NCBI GenBank assembly: GCA_037102815.1
Contig: BTPP01000002.1
Span: forward strand, 1,674,001 to 1,738,000
Direction of reading: 5' to 3'
Source of the DNA: Neurospora intermedia
Lineage: Eukaryota > Ascomycota > Sordariomycetes > Sordariales > Sordariaceae
DNA length: 64,000 bases
Shown: positions 22,165 to 33,308 of the stretch, in pieces
Layout of the letters: each line of letters begins with the position of its first letter
Position numbering within the stretch: the stretch's first letter is position 1
The notes under the pieces: model-generated
Databases searched by the model: none
What the model was told of the DNA's origin: nothing
Seen by the model: the letters and a program-made list of their open reading frames with translations, nothing else
Made by a program: the position numbers and the translations under genes

Positions 22165-22762
22165 TTAATTTCTAGTATTTCCATTATCCAGCATCCCACG
22201 GCCCCAGTGGTCGCGGGGAATCTTGCTGATTGCCGCGAGCCTGCCATTCCGGCTGCTCGTGAAGAGGTATTCCTCATATGTTACGAAGATCTCTCCCGTC
22301 TGAGGGAGGGATGTGCCAAACCTATGAGGCAACGTGTAAGCTGGCGACTGCACGACGAACACATGAGAGGGCAAAAGGGGGAGAGCATGCATATACATAC
22401 CTCTTGGTGGTCATCTTCGATATTCGGAACAGTCAGAAACTGCACCGGCTTCCTCTTGAATAGGACCGAGTTGGTGAATATGGGGTAAGCAGCTTGAACC
22501 TGCTCGAGAAGCTCATCCCAGTCGGAATACTCCTTCATTCCCTCCTCCATGTCGGACAGCTTGAGGCCGCTGTTGACGAACTGCTCGCTGGAAGTCCAGT
22601 CAGGGTCCGTCTCTGGGCTCTCCTCGGGAATCTTGCCCGCTTTCTTCCAGTTGGCGAATTGGACTTCACGTGTCCACTCGCGAGCCTTCAGCAAGTGGTC
22701 CAGTTCTGTGGGCCAACGGCCCCAAGTCGGCTTGGTAATCCAACCGCCGTTGGTGTCTTGTC
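22165..22762 (-). pseudogene. 5'-truncated tandem copy of the RING gene
   Basis: On the minus strand an exon-like stretch from 22762 reads KPTWGRWPTELDHLLKAREW, VQFANWKKAG and GLKLSDMEEG then DWDELLEQ. The full RING gene next to it has PTWGRWPRELDYMLKQRGW, VDFVDWKKA, GLRLCDMEG and DWDELLEE in the same order. After a GTATGT donor, a likely last exon carries AAISKIPRDHWGRGMLDN, matching QGISKVSRDRWGQAF of the neighbour. The RING domain and middle part are absent upstream. It is a partial duplicate of the C-terminal region; whether it is transcribed is unknown. Confidence 0.65.
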
Positions 22763-22985
22763 CTGCGGAGAGGTAGGTAAATTGATCTAGTTGGCTGCCC
22801 TGTGCTGTGTCTGGGTTAACTCAGCCGGGTTCAACTGAGCGCGGCCCATGTACGATATGCACTGGTCCAGTCACTGAGGAAATTCGTACATAAAACTATC
22901 TATATATGTGATGCTAGTTGACTTTAAGGCGACGAGTCTTGTACAGTAATCCCTCCGTCTAGTACCCCACCCCCAACTTCCGAGG

Positions 22986-25024
22986 TTACAAATCCCCATG
23001 AGATCTGCCTCCATGACAAAACAGAACGTACAGAACGGAGAACAAAGCCAAAGCGAGCCCTATACCAAAAGGGATGTGAATGCAAACGAAACGCGTGGTA
23101 ACGCTCTGCCAAAATGAACAACGAGATCGGCTTGCCTCTCCCGGACCCTGTTGCATGGGCTGCCGCAGCCTACGCCTCGAACAAAAACTGAACTTGTCAG
23201 TCTGGAGAATGACATGACCATGTCCCTCCACCCATTCACCCAAGACGTGCTCCTGCACCTTGCGACCGAAAGCTTGGCCCCACCGGTCTCGAGAGACCTT
23301 GCTGATTCCTTGGGCTCGCCAAGCCGGCTCTTCCAAGAGTTCGTCCCAGTCGGGGTATGGTCCCATCCCTTCCATATCGCAAAGACGGAGGCCGTTGTCG
23401 AGGGCGCGCTGGCTCGGATTCCAGTCAATCGACAGCGCCAGGGTTTCAAGATCCTCGGCGTCTGGACCCTCAGTGTCGCGAGTCTCTTCAGTGTTGGACT
23501 TGGTGAAGAAGCGGTAGAGGCGGCAGAGAAATCGATTTACAGCCCCCAAGTCTCTTGGAGTCTCTTCAGATTGCTTCGGATGAGTGGCAGGCATCGCTTC
23601 AGCCTTTTTCCAATCCACAAAGTCGACACCCTCAGTCCAGCCTCTCTGCTTGAGCATGTAATCGAGCTCCCTCGGCCACCGGCCCCAGGTCGGCTGTCTC
23701 TTCCGACCGTTAGAGTCTAAGCAGAGATATGCGTTGATCACAGCCAACTTCCACGACAAGCCGGGAAATTGTCTTAGTCCGGCGCCGGGTAGGTCATTGC
23801 CGTTGGACAGCTTATCGGGAAGGGCTGAATTGTGGGCATTGTACCCTTCCCAAGCCGGTTCAATCTCGTCATACTTATGCTTGAGCCACCGGTATCGAGT
23901 GAGGTCATAGAGACACTGACCACAAACAGGGTCCACGATCTTGTCCAGACGACCGCCTTCCACTCTGCAGTCCCAGCCGCGGGGGTCGTGCAGACGTGGA
24001 TACTGGGCCCGTAGGCGCATCATGGGGGTAAAGGATGGTTGCGGGATGGTGTTTATGTCATACACCACGGGTCTGTCAGTGATGGTGCGCACCGAACCGT
24101 CGGGCTGTTGCTGACTGTACTGTGAGGAAGTGCGGCTTTTGTCGGAGGAGTAGTTGTTCGTGGACTGTCGGTTTCGGTCATAAATCCTGCCATCGGAGTT
24201 TTCCTCATCGTCGATGATGCTATCCTGATCGTCGTCCACTTCATGTCCATCATCCCGCGTGTCCTGCTCGTTGTCTGTCAGGTCATAATCGTCGTCCGTC
24301 CCGTCTTGATTGTCGTCCCTGTCGTCTTTTTCGCTTTCTGTCATGCACTTGTCGATGGGAGCGATGCGGACATCTCTTTGGACTTCCGAGAACGTTGTAG
24401 GAAGTGCCATGATAACGTCGGTACCCTGTTCGCACTGATTGGTGGGAATCATTGCCGGCCGAACCTCACAGCAGCACCCCGCGTGGTGAAGATCGGTTCT
24501 GCAGATTGGGCACTCAAACCTGCGGTACAGCTTGGACTGGCCGTACTCGTAGCACTTGACGAGGTCCATTGACGTGAGATGGCGATTCTCTGTGTGAATT
24601 AGGAAAGGAAAATGTTAGTTCCGAAAGCAGTCCTGGCTAACAGCTGAACAACAAGACTATGGATGGTTCATAGATACAGGGTAAAGGGCTCACCTTGAAT
24701 ACCAGCAAGAGGTATGGGGATTGATGGACCAATGTAATGCTTGGTCGGCTCGGGACGCTTACGGATCCAAGTCTTCCAACACTTAATGCAAAAGAAGTGC
24801 CCACAGGGAAGGAAGCAACCGGCGCGAGCTTTTTCAGCGGTACCGACAGGAGGAATGCCACAGATGTCTAGTTCTCCAAGGCAGATGTAACATTGGGCGA
24901 AGGGAACTGTGGTGGGAATATGAGTCTTCTTCACCGAAGCCTCTAGATAATCCTTGATTTCGTGCCATAATGAAGCCTGGCAGCGTTCGGCAGCAGTGTT
25001 GCTGTCGACTTTTGTCGACGACAT
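22986..25024 (-). CDS. RING-type zinc finger protein with C-terminal membrane segment
   Basis: Two exons (25024-24694, 24589-22986) give 644 residues. RING ligands are visible as C45 and C48 (CYIC), C74 and H76 (CGH), C79 and C82 (CIKC), then after an insertion of about 54 residues C137 and C140 (CPIC). The intron falls inside this insertion. RING domains commonly recruit E2 enzymes for ubiquitin transfer. Residues about 195-260 are strongly acidic (Asp/Glu-rich). A repeat-like middle and C-terminal region with WGRWPRELDYML and DWDELL motifs is shared with the truncated copy downstream. The tail (FGIGLALALFSVLYVLF) could anchor the protein in a membrane. Substrate and location are unknown. 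Confidence 0.8.
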
Positions 25025-26856
25025 GGTGAATCGTCGTGGTGATAAGACACGATTGAGTGAGAAGACGGGGTAATAAAGTTGGTGACCGTGTTGTGGTTGC
25101 GGAGCTTGATAATAACTAGCTTGCGACTAGTGATCGAGGTTGAGAAGTTGTCGAGTCGACCGAAAGTCTAAGATCGATGTTCGATGGAGGAAAAAGAGGA
25201 AACTGGGAGGAAGTTCGTGGACACAAGGGATATTTATAAGGGCTTAATCCACCCTGAACCTGGAACCCTTCACCTAAAAGCGTGGCCATGACAGCCTCAG
25301 GTTTGGCCTTGGTCACCATTGGCAGCGTATAGTGAATGGCCGTTGAGCCACGGAATATATAATAGAACGCCAAATTCTCCGCGAGTGAAGGGGTCTGGAC
25401 GCCGACGAAACCTTGAGCTAATAGGAGGGAGCCTGGGTTGGCACCTTCACCAGAGACAGTTCGCGACGTCAACCAGGGACAACTTTTTACGACTCCAAGC
25501 TGCCACTCAAGCAGAGATAACATAGACAGAGAAAACAAGCTCAGAGACCAGCAGCTGTAGCAAACGTAAAGGTTGTATGTACGTCTTCTAAGCTAGACGA
25601 GGTACGAGTTGAACCAGTGAGGGGGAAGAGGTATACGCTACCGCGATTCGGAGATGATGATACGGTAACGGAGTCACTGCCCCGAACTCCGTTACCGTAT
25701 CAACACCTTCGTGGCATTGAGAAGAGAATGTGCCAGCGCTGTCCAAAGGTTCTTTGGAGCCAAGGTTTACTATCGCAAGGGCAATCAGAACTGTTGACGT
25801 TGAGTGGAAGAAGAGAGAATCCCCAGCATCTTGTGATAGGTGAATGGGAGGACGGGTTTTTATACATATGGGCACTCAAGGTTTAAACCTGGATCTGGAG
25901 TCCCTGAATGAGAACCAAACGACTTTAACGGTGACACCAGTCATACAGTCATATCTGGACCTCCCCAGGAACTGAAGGATGACAGTTCGTCCAAGTGTCA
26001 AGGTTCGTGACGCAAAAGACACTGGCAGTTTGTGCAGGTTTGAGCATCAGCAGTCGCCTAAAACTAGTGACACTGGAATGAGGATGTTCAAAACTCCAAA
26101 ATTAGCACATTGTCTGCCATTTTACGCTCGCAAATAACAACAAAGCTGGCCACTGGGCCATCAATCAACAAATAAGTCATGATACCAAGAAGTTGTCTTT
26201 TCCACCCATCTCGACAAGCACCACCAAACCAAGCACAATCACGCGCAGATGTAACGGAAGGTAGCCAGCGGATCGAACTGAGAAGCCTGCTACTTAACGC
26301 ATGACTAATCAGCTTTCTGGTAGCTTCCCTTTTCGCAAATGCTTAAATTATAACGGATGTTTGGCTGGAATTGCTTGATCCTAGCATGTTCGTACGCGCC
26401 AGTGTGACACCATGAGAAAATGTCGATATTCCGGACTGACATACTGACCTACATGGCTCCACAAGCGGTTCGGCCCCTAGATACTGCCGGGGTACAGGGA
26501 GTCAGGCTTTTGATACGGACCCAAACAGCTGGAATTTCATGGGGAAAGGGGGGGAGGGTGTCTGGTGAAAACTAGGTATTCGACGATGATGGAGATGGGC
26601 AAATGCAGATATTATTTCCCCGCGACCGTTTCGAGTTCGGGTTGTGAACCCGGAAGGGATGTTACGCGACATGGAGATACTGTCCAAGTCTTGCTAGAGG
26701 TAGCAAATGAGAGGGAATGGGAGGGAAACACGAAGATCGGTACGGAGGATCAACTAGGTTCTGAAGCAGTAGTTTGGGCCAAGACTGAGTACATCAGGAC
26801 GAAGGAATACCATGGAGAGCAGGCTGACTGTGACAGTTCGTCGGCGAAAAAAAAAC

Positions 26857-26887
<31 letters not shown>

Positions 26888-28314
26888 AATTAAAAATCAA
26901 GGCAAGGGGAAAGCATGGTGGTGGTTGTCTTCGTTGGATGCTAGTCCAGAAGAAAAACCTCGGAAGAGGATTGCCCCGCCTATATGGCAATGAATACAGA
27001 ACTTGAAAGTTTTGGAGTAGGGTCGGCCACGACCACCACAGAAGCTCATGATGTGGCCAAGTGAAGTGAGCCGAGGAGCAAGGCATGACGGGCGATAATC
27101 ATCATCCATGAGATGTCGTTGAAAAAAAGTGTGGGTCGTACAGGCCCACCGTCACCGTTTTCCTTATCAGCTCGTTATCACCCATCAGCCGCTGTCCCTC
27201 GACTCAACCACAAGTATCGCGACACATAGTTGAGGCCACAATCTTGACCCAGGCCTCGATTGGACAAGCAATCAGAGCACAATCACAGTCATGCCGTGTC
27301 AGAAGGCCTCCCCATTGATCAATTGACGGACATCCTTGCACAGCAGGAAGGCTGTTACCTAAGATGGTCGGTCACATGAGATGTTCAAAGTACACCCCGG
27401 AGTGGATTCCGGGCGTCGGAACTGTCACTGTCTTCCTTGAGAAAGAAAGAAAGCCGATACTAGGCGAAAGAACTTGCAGCTTTACAACATGTTTTTCTTA
27501 CCGCCATTATGTACATATTCTCCAAAATGTGACGCTGCCCTCTTGCTTCCATGTCGCTGCTTGTTGGCGAATACGTGGATTTGTCCAATTGTATACGAGC
27601 CCACTGTTAACGCACTGTTAGGGGATCCCTGAACCATATTGCACCAGCACTGGTGGTATGGCACGATGGTTCAGCTCACTGTGGACTGTCCGCCAAGGGA
27701 CCTGCCTACTGCGGAGAAGAGTCGATCGTGACCTAGCGAGTGACCAATAGCGTGTTAGTGTTCCTGCTGTAGGGGCAGGTTTTAGGGCTGCGACAGGGGT
27801 TTCACTGGGGCCTCTCCCGGCGGAATGGACCCGCTTGGTTGCACTTGGGGTCATTCCCTTCACAGTTCGAGGTCACCATGCCAACGATCGATCTTGTCCA
27901 AAGAAAGACCCCACACCTTCGTTTTTCTCGTGGAAGCTTCCAAACAAAAGTGTTTCCACTTTGGACCCCGGACTTTTACATTTATCTTGATACCCTCCTC
28001 TTTATCGGTTGTTCTGGGATTACCTATTTTTATATGTTTGTTTTTTTCGTGTATCTCTCTCTCCAGGAGGTGAATTTGATTAGGTCTACTCTTTGTCCTC
28101 GTCCGCCAAGCATCACCACCCGGCATATTCTTTGACATACCTACTTAGTCAGGAACCCGTGACAACCTCAGTTCCATTCCTCATTTTCATATGGCGGACC
28201 TTGACGGCAACCTGTTCGACAACCTTAAACCATACTAAAAAGCACATCCTATCCTAAAGGGAGCAGTACCCAGACCAACCAACACTTTCACGACTTCCAA
28301 CAACCAAAAAAAAA
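25025..28314. other. 3.3-kb gene-free stretch with a strong hairpin and poly-A
   Basis: No reading frame here has a recognisable domain. Listed separately: the 17-bp inverted repeat at 25658-25702 and an A-rich run at 26848-26883. GAA/AAA-rich DNA near 26850-26910 keeps several frames open artificially. Confidence 0.45.
25658..25702. repeat. Perfect inverted repeat, 17-bp arms, 11-base loop
   Basis: TGATACGGTAACGGAGT (25658-25674) is exactly complementary to ACTCCGTTACCGTATCA (25686-25702). It is the longest perfect hairpin I found by eye. It stands alone, about 640 bases upstream of the RING gene. No flanking duplication is obvious. Confidence 0.9.
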
Positions 28315-29745
28315 ATGGGCTCAACAACACCCACCGCCTCCCTCCCCTCCGCCTCCTCACCCTCTCTCACTCTCACCCTCGCCCACGAAGACGAGCGTCC
28401 CAAAACATGGTCTCTCACCCACCCCATGTGGGGACCCGCTCTCTCTCACTCCGAGTACCTCGCGCGTGAACACTTCATGACGACGCTCCCGCTCGCCAAA
28501 GACGGTGGTCTGACGCACTGGATCCTGACCGACACCAACTTCTCTTCCTCTTCAGAAAGTAACCAACGACCCATCCTCTCCTCCTGCGAAACCCTCCGCA
28601 AACACGCCGTCGCCGCTCGCTACGACCCTTCTTCCGACCGCGTCATTCTCACCGAAGGTATCTCGCACGGCATCGGCTCCGTGTTCACCGACCCTCAGTA
28701 CCGCGGCAAGGGATACGCCAACAGGATGATGCAGGAATTGGGCAAGCGGCTGCGCACTTGGCAAGTCACGGATAAGAAAGACCGGCCTGAATCTCAATCT
28801 CCTCCCCTCACTCAAGAAAACGGGGACCAGAAGGATGAGACAACCCTCTTCTCAGTCCTCTACTCCGACATAGGCAAATCCTTCTATGCCAAAAACGGAT
28901 GGAAGGCCTTTCCCTCAGCGCACGTCTCTTTCAAACCCGTCAAATCCTCCTCTTCTTCCTCCTCTTCTTCCTCATCCTCTTCCTCCTCTTCCTCACCCCC
29001 CTCCTCATCCCAATTTTCTCCGGCAACCACTCCCTTCGAACCCAACCTCTCCCCCATAAGCTACCACACCCTCCCGCCCCTCTGCACCCTCGACACCACC
29101 CACCTCCTCACACAAACCCTCCCCACTCTCGCCCGCGCCAACCCCTCCAAAACCCACGTCGCCCTGCTTCCCGACTTGGACTGCCTCCTCTGGCATTTAC
29201 TCCGCGAAGATTTCATGACGCAACACATTTTCCAGCGCACGCCTTCTGTGCGGGGCGCTATTTACAGCGGTAGCTCTCGCCCTGACAAGGACAAGAGTGC
29301 CAATGGGCAACAACAAAGAGTCTGGGCAGTCTGGACCCGTTCGTATTACAGGGGATTGGAGAGCGAGAGCATTGAGGGGAATCATATGCATATTCTCCGT
29401 TTCGTCATGGAAGGGGTAGAGGATCTGGGGGATGAGGAGTCCCTGCGAAAAGTGACAGAGGACGACCCAGAAACAGAAAAATATCTGGTGGAAGCGTTCA
29501 GGGCGATCTTGGCTGTGGCGCAACGGGAGGCGGCGGAGTGGAGGGTGCAGGATGTGCAGATGTGGAATCCGAGTCCGTTGGTGAGTTGGTTGATTGAGAA
29601 AGCCGGAATTGAGGGCGGGTACGAGATGGTGGAGAGGGATATGGATAGCATTCCCAGCTTGATGCGGTATGGGGCGGGGGGGATGGAAGGTGGTAGGACC
29701 GAGGATGTGGAGTGGGTTGCTAATGAAAAGTACGGGTGGTGTTGA
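28315..29745 (+). CDS. GNAT-family acetyltransferase, LYC1-like
   Basis: A single exon of 476 residues. The acetyl-CoA binding motif A is at about 119-135 (HGIGSVFTDPQYRGKGYA, the Q/RxxGxG/A signature), followed by ANRMMQELGKRLRTWQ. Downstream is SVLYSDIGKSFYAKNGW, the beta-strand and helix of motif B. The N-terminal WSLTHPMWGPALSHSEYLARE and the long C-terminal half fit the LYC1 group, whose Yarrowia member acetylates free lysine in lysine catabolism. A (TCC/TCT)n tract at 28944-29000 encodes about 17 Ser and should be length-variable. The cytosolic role and lysine as substrate are inferred from family resemblance only. Confidence 0.8.
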   Translation: MGSTTPTASLPSASSPSLTLTLAHEDERPKTWSLTHPMWGPALSHSEYLAREHFMTTLPLAKDGGLTHWILTDTNFSSSSESNQRPILSSCETLRKHAVAARYDPSSDRVILTEGISHGIGSVFTDPQYRGKGYANRMMQELGKRLRTWQVTDKKDRPESQSPPLTQENGDQKDETTLFSVLYSDIGKSFYAKNGWKAFPSAHVSFKPVKSSSSSSSSSSSSSSSSSPPSSSQFSPATTPFEPNLSPISYHTLPPLCTLDTTHLLTQTLPTLARANPSKTHVALLPDLDCLLWHLLREDFMTQHIFQRTPSVRGAIYSGSSRPDKDKSANGQQQRVWAVWTRSYYRGLESESIEGNHMHILRFVMEGVEDLGDEESLRKVTEDDPETEKYLVEAFRAILAVAQREAAEWRVQDVQMWNPSPLVSWLIEKAGIEGGYEMVERDMDSIPSLMRYGAGGMEGGRTEDVEWVANEKYGWC

Positions 29746-30108
29746 AGTCATAAGCGGGCGTTGTCTTTCTTCTTATGTTCTCTTTCCCTTGTTTTTCCTT
29801 CCTTGGATATTGTCACTTCCTTTTGCATATACACAGACACCGGTACAGCGGTACTGGAACTGGGGGTCATGTCATCAATACAACGAGTATTATTGACTAG
29901 GTATAGGCTACGGTATACCAATCACTAAAGATCTGGCAACTAAAGCACAGTTGGATATCATCAACAAAACATACCATCAGTCATTCCGCGAAATAAGCTC
30001 CACACACAGCCAACCAGGCCCAGAACCCTTCCTCCCACATCCGCCGCTAGCAAAAGCTACGAACCCCCCCCCCCCCCCCATCCACACCATCACAACCTTT
30101 TCACCAGC
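29746..30108. other. Convergent intergenic region with poly-C
   Basis: Between the 3' ends of the GNAT gene and the transporter. It contains a C14 run at 30066-30079. No gene. Confidence 0.5.
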
Positions 30109-33100
30109 TTAAGGGGCCGGCACCTTGTTCGCGTCCCACCAGGGGAAGAACCTCTCTCCCTCAGACAACGTCTTAATCGTGCAAGCGGTATCCTCACAGC
30201 CCGTATACGGCTGGGTGTTACCCCACCACTCCACGCTCACTCTAGCCCACTGTACCGAGAACAGCATCACGATACCGCTAAGCGCAATACCCGCGCTAAA
30301 CGCGGCGCTCAACACAAAGTTGTACTTGGACCAGAACGCCAGGTATCTGTTCCGCACATAAATCCAGCTCAACCACGCAATGGGGACCGCCGGCCAGCAG
30401 TAGCTCATGCTGTACGGCGCCCAGTTGAGTGCGCCGTAGAACAAGGCCACGGGGTGGAACTGACGAATGAACTTGTTGCGCGGGAATTTGCGAATAATGA
30501 GCCAGAAGATGACGGGAATGCAGAGACCGATGGGGAAGCCCAGAAGGAGCCACTTGTACTGGCCGTGAATACCAAACACCTTGACGGGACCAATGGTTCC
30601 CCACAAAACGGCGGCAGTGAAGAAGGTGTTGATGCCGGGGCAGAAGAAACGCATGGGCGCGTTGGTCTGGCAAATGTTCTCAATGTTGACTTGGAAGTTG
30701 AGCACACCGGTGCAGATGAAAGTGGAAATGAGCGTGGCCACCATCTGGGCGGTGAAGGTGTGACGGGGAGGGATCTTGATGTAGTGAGCGAGCTTGAGGT
30801 CGTTGGCGAAGCTGATGGCATGCGCGCAGGTCACATATCTGTGGAAAGTTAGCTTTTGAAGGCTGACAACTGGAGACTTGGAGGAACAAGACTTACCCAA
30901 AGGACTTGAAAAAGTTCATGGCCAAGGCGTTGCCCTCAACCCAAGCACCACCGATGAACTCGGCCAACACGTTCAAGGTGACTTCGATACCCGTCATAGC
31001 CTTGATGATGCCAATAGGGATGACGAAAATTATAGCAAGGAACAGGCCATAGGGAACGACACCCGCAGTGGTATATGTGGGCCAGGCGGCAACACCAGCA
31101 AAGCCGAGTGCCATGGCAATCACGAGGCAGCCCAAATACCACAGTTCCGAAACTGTTATGGATTCTTGTCAGTAACCTTTTCTCGCCCTCTTCCCAGGAA
31201 TGGGTCCTCACCTTCGGGATAAACAGCCATCAAACGGTTGTGCACGTCCTTGTACCCAACATCCTCTTCCACGACACTCTCTCCGGTAGCGCTCCTCTTG
31301 GTCCATCTCTTTGGCTTCACAGTTTTCCAGATGTTCCTAAAGCCAATGGCGATCTCGGCCCGATGGAAAAGGATGATATGGCTGATGGTGGCCGCATAGA
31401 TGGCGAAGAAAGCGAAATACACAATGGCGTTGGCTGCTGAAAGATATGCGGCGCTGTAATCCATGTACTTTGCCTCGTCAAACATGCCCTTCTCGTCAAT
31501 GGCTCGCGAGACGTTGTAAAGACTACCGTAGTGGTCAAACACACGGTTGCTGTTGATTGGGAGGTAGCCGGTATTCCAAACATTGGTGTACCAAATTCCT
31601 AGAATGATGAAGCCGAAAAACGCCATGCCGAAGGTTTTGTTGAACGTAGTGAAAGCAGGCACCATCTAGCATTGGTTAGTATGACTCTGAAGAATAGGCA
31701 TTCCAAGAAAACTCACGAGAGGATCAACGGAGTCGAAAAGCAAAACGTTCCAGTCGAATGTGGGGAAGGGGTTGAACATCTACGCGCAGTCAGTATCAAG
31801 ACACTGCGACATCATTCATTGCTGAAGGCGGGAGGGAGTACTCACGCCAGTGCCGTTTTGGAATCCAGTGAGAATGCTCAGATTCAGATTCTGCCAAAGT
31901 CAGTTCACCTTCTCGCCACAGGAGCAAGTGGGCCAGTCTTACGTTGGGAGCAATCCACTGCATCCAAGAAAAGAATGTCAAGGCCTCAAAGAGATAGTTG
32001 GGGAACCAGAAGTACACGAACATTGCGCCGAAAGCCCACATGAAGAACTTGAAGCGCGACATTCTGTACAGCCTCTTGAACGGGCCAGGAACTATATGGT
32101 TCTCCTCGTGGTGCAGAGCCGAGTTGAGGGCGATGGTAACCAGAGATGCGGGCCAGACGCAGTAAGATGGATAGACGATGAACCGGCGAGTGATACCTAT
32201 TTTTTTTGTCAATCACTCGAGCCCTTGGGCATCTCGCATAAGGAAGACTACCACTTACCAGCAAGGCCATAGCCGATGAAGTTGGTGCTCAACGCAATCA
32301 AAATCTGGTACGCAAAGCTGTTCGCATATGGCTGGTTAAAGTATTGCGGCAGCACCTGGGTCCACACGATGTACTGCGTGTAGGGCAGCGACTTGGCTGT
32401 ATTTGCCATGATGGCGATCAACATGTGTTCCTTCTTGCTGAACCGGCCCGGGTTGAGATTATGCTTGGTTCCAAAGAGAGTGAACTCGTAATACGGCATC
32501 CACATCTCCCAGGCTTTACCGAGAGGAAAAGCAAGGAGCTGAGCAACGTTGGATTCGATCGAAATGCTGGGCTGGCGCACACTGAAGAGCTGCGATGATG
32601 GTCAGCCATGAGAAAGCATGCGGGGTCTCGAAAAAGAAAATTGGCACCTACCTGGTTGACAAAGGCTAGGATGACAGAGAACAAGATGCCAATGGTCCAC
32701 GAACGAATGGTTGAGCACGGCGTGGAAGGGTCATCGGTATTGTCGACAACGGCGCGCACTTCGGCGTAGGGGCTGTTGCTCTGGATGAGAGCAGCTTCAA
32801 TCTTCATCTCGGTGATGATATCATCGTACTTTTCCGGATTCGAGAGAATGTTTTGCTCGTTGGCTGTGTTGTAGACGCGTCAGACCAGTCCAGAGAAGAG
32901 GACGGCTTGGCTATGGACTACATAAGGAGACACTCACCTAGGAATTCCTGGATCTTTTCAAGAACCACGTGCGGAAAGTTTGGATCGCGTCCATGCATGC
33001 TGACTACATTCTTCATCAACTTGACAACCTCTTCGAGACTGAGGGTCTCGGCCGCAGCCTTTGCTTGGAGGAGGTCCTCTTCGGTAACATCAAGATGTCT

Positions 33101-33308
33101 GTATAGTCAATCTCTGATACGGGTCCAAGGGGAGACGAAGAGACTCAACCTACCCTTCAAGAACTTGCGCTTCCTCTGAGTCCATACGGTCAATGCCAAC
33201 TTCATGAATGCCGTCGATCTTCTCGTCATACTTCGCGGAAGAAGCAGGAGCTTGATCACTCCCAGCAGGGGTGATGTTCACTGCCTTCTCATCTCTGGTG
33301 GTCGCCAT
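30109..33308 (-). CDS. Oligopeptide transporter (OPT family)
   Basis: Ten exons join with consistent phases: 33308-33154, 33098-32938, 32863-32652, 32589-32259, 32196-31943, 31890-31846, 31779-31717, 31665-31212, 31152-30897 and 30838-30109. They give 886 residues. The cytosolic N-terminus (about 160 residues) precedes STIRSWTIGILFSVILAFVN, the first membrane segment. Many hydrophobic segments follow. Typical OPT blocks are QPSISIESNVAQLLAFPLGK, NPGRFSKKEHMLI, YPSYCVWPASL, WMQWIAPN and VNIENICQTNA. OPT proteins import small peptides, glutathione or metal chelates with protons at the plasma membrane. Two small exons (45 and 63 nt) lie between exons 5 and 8. The substrate cannot be told from sequence. 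Confidence 0.95.

Noticed and set aside
25116-25538. Minus-strand frame of 140 codons upstream of the RING gene
   Set aside because: No domain, no ATG at its start, and it overlaps the likely promoter of the RING gene.
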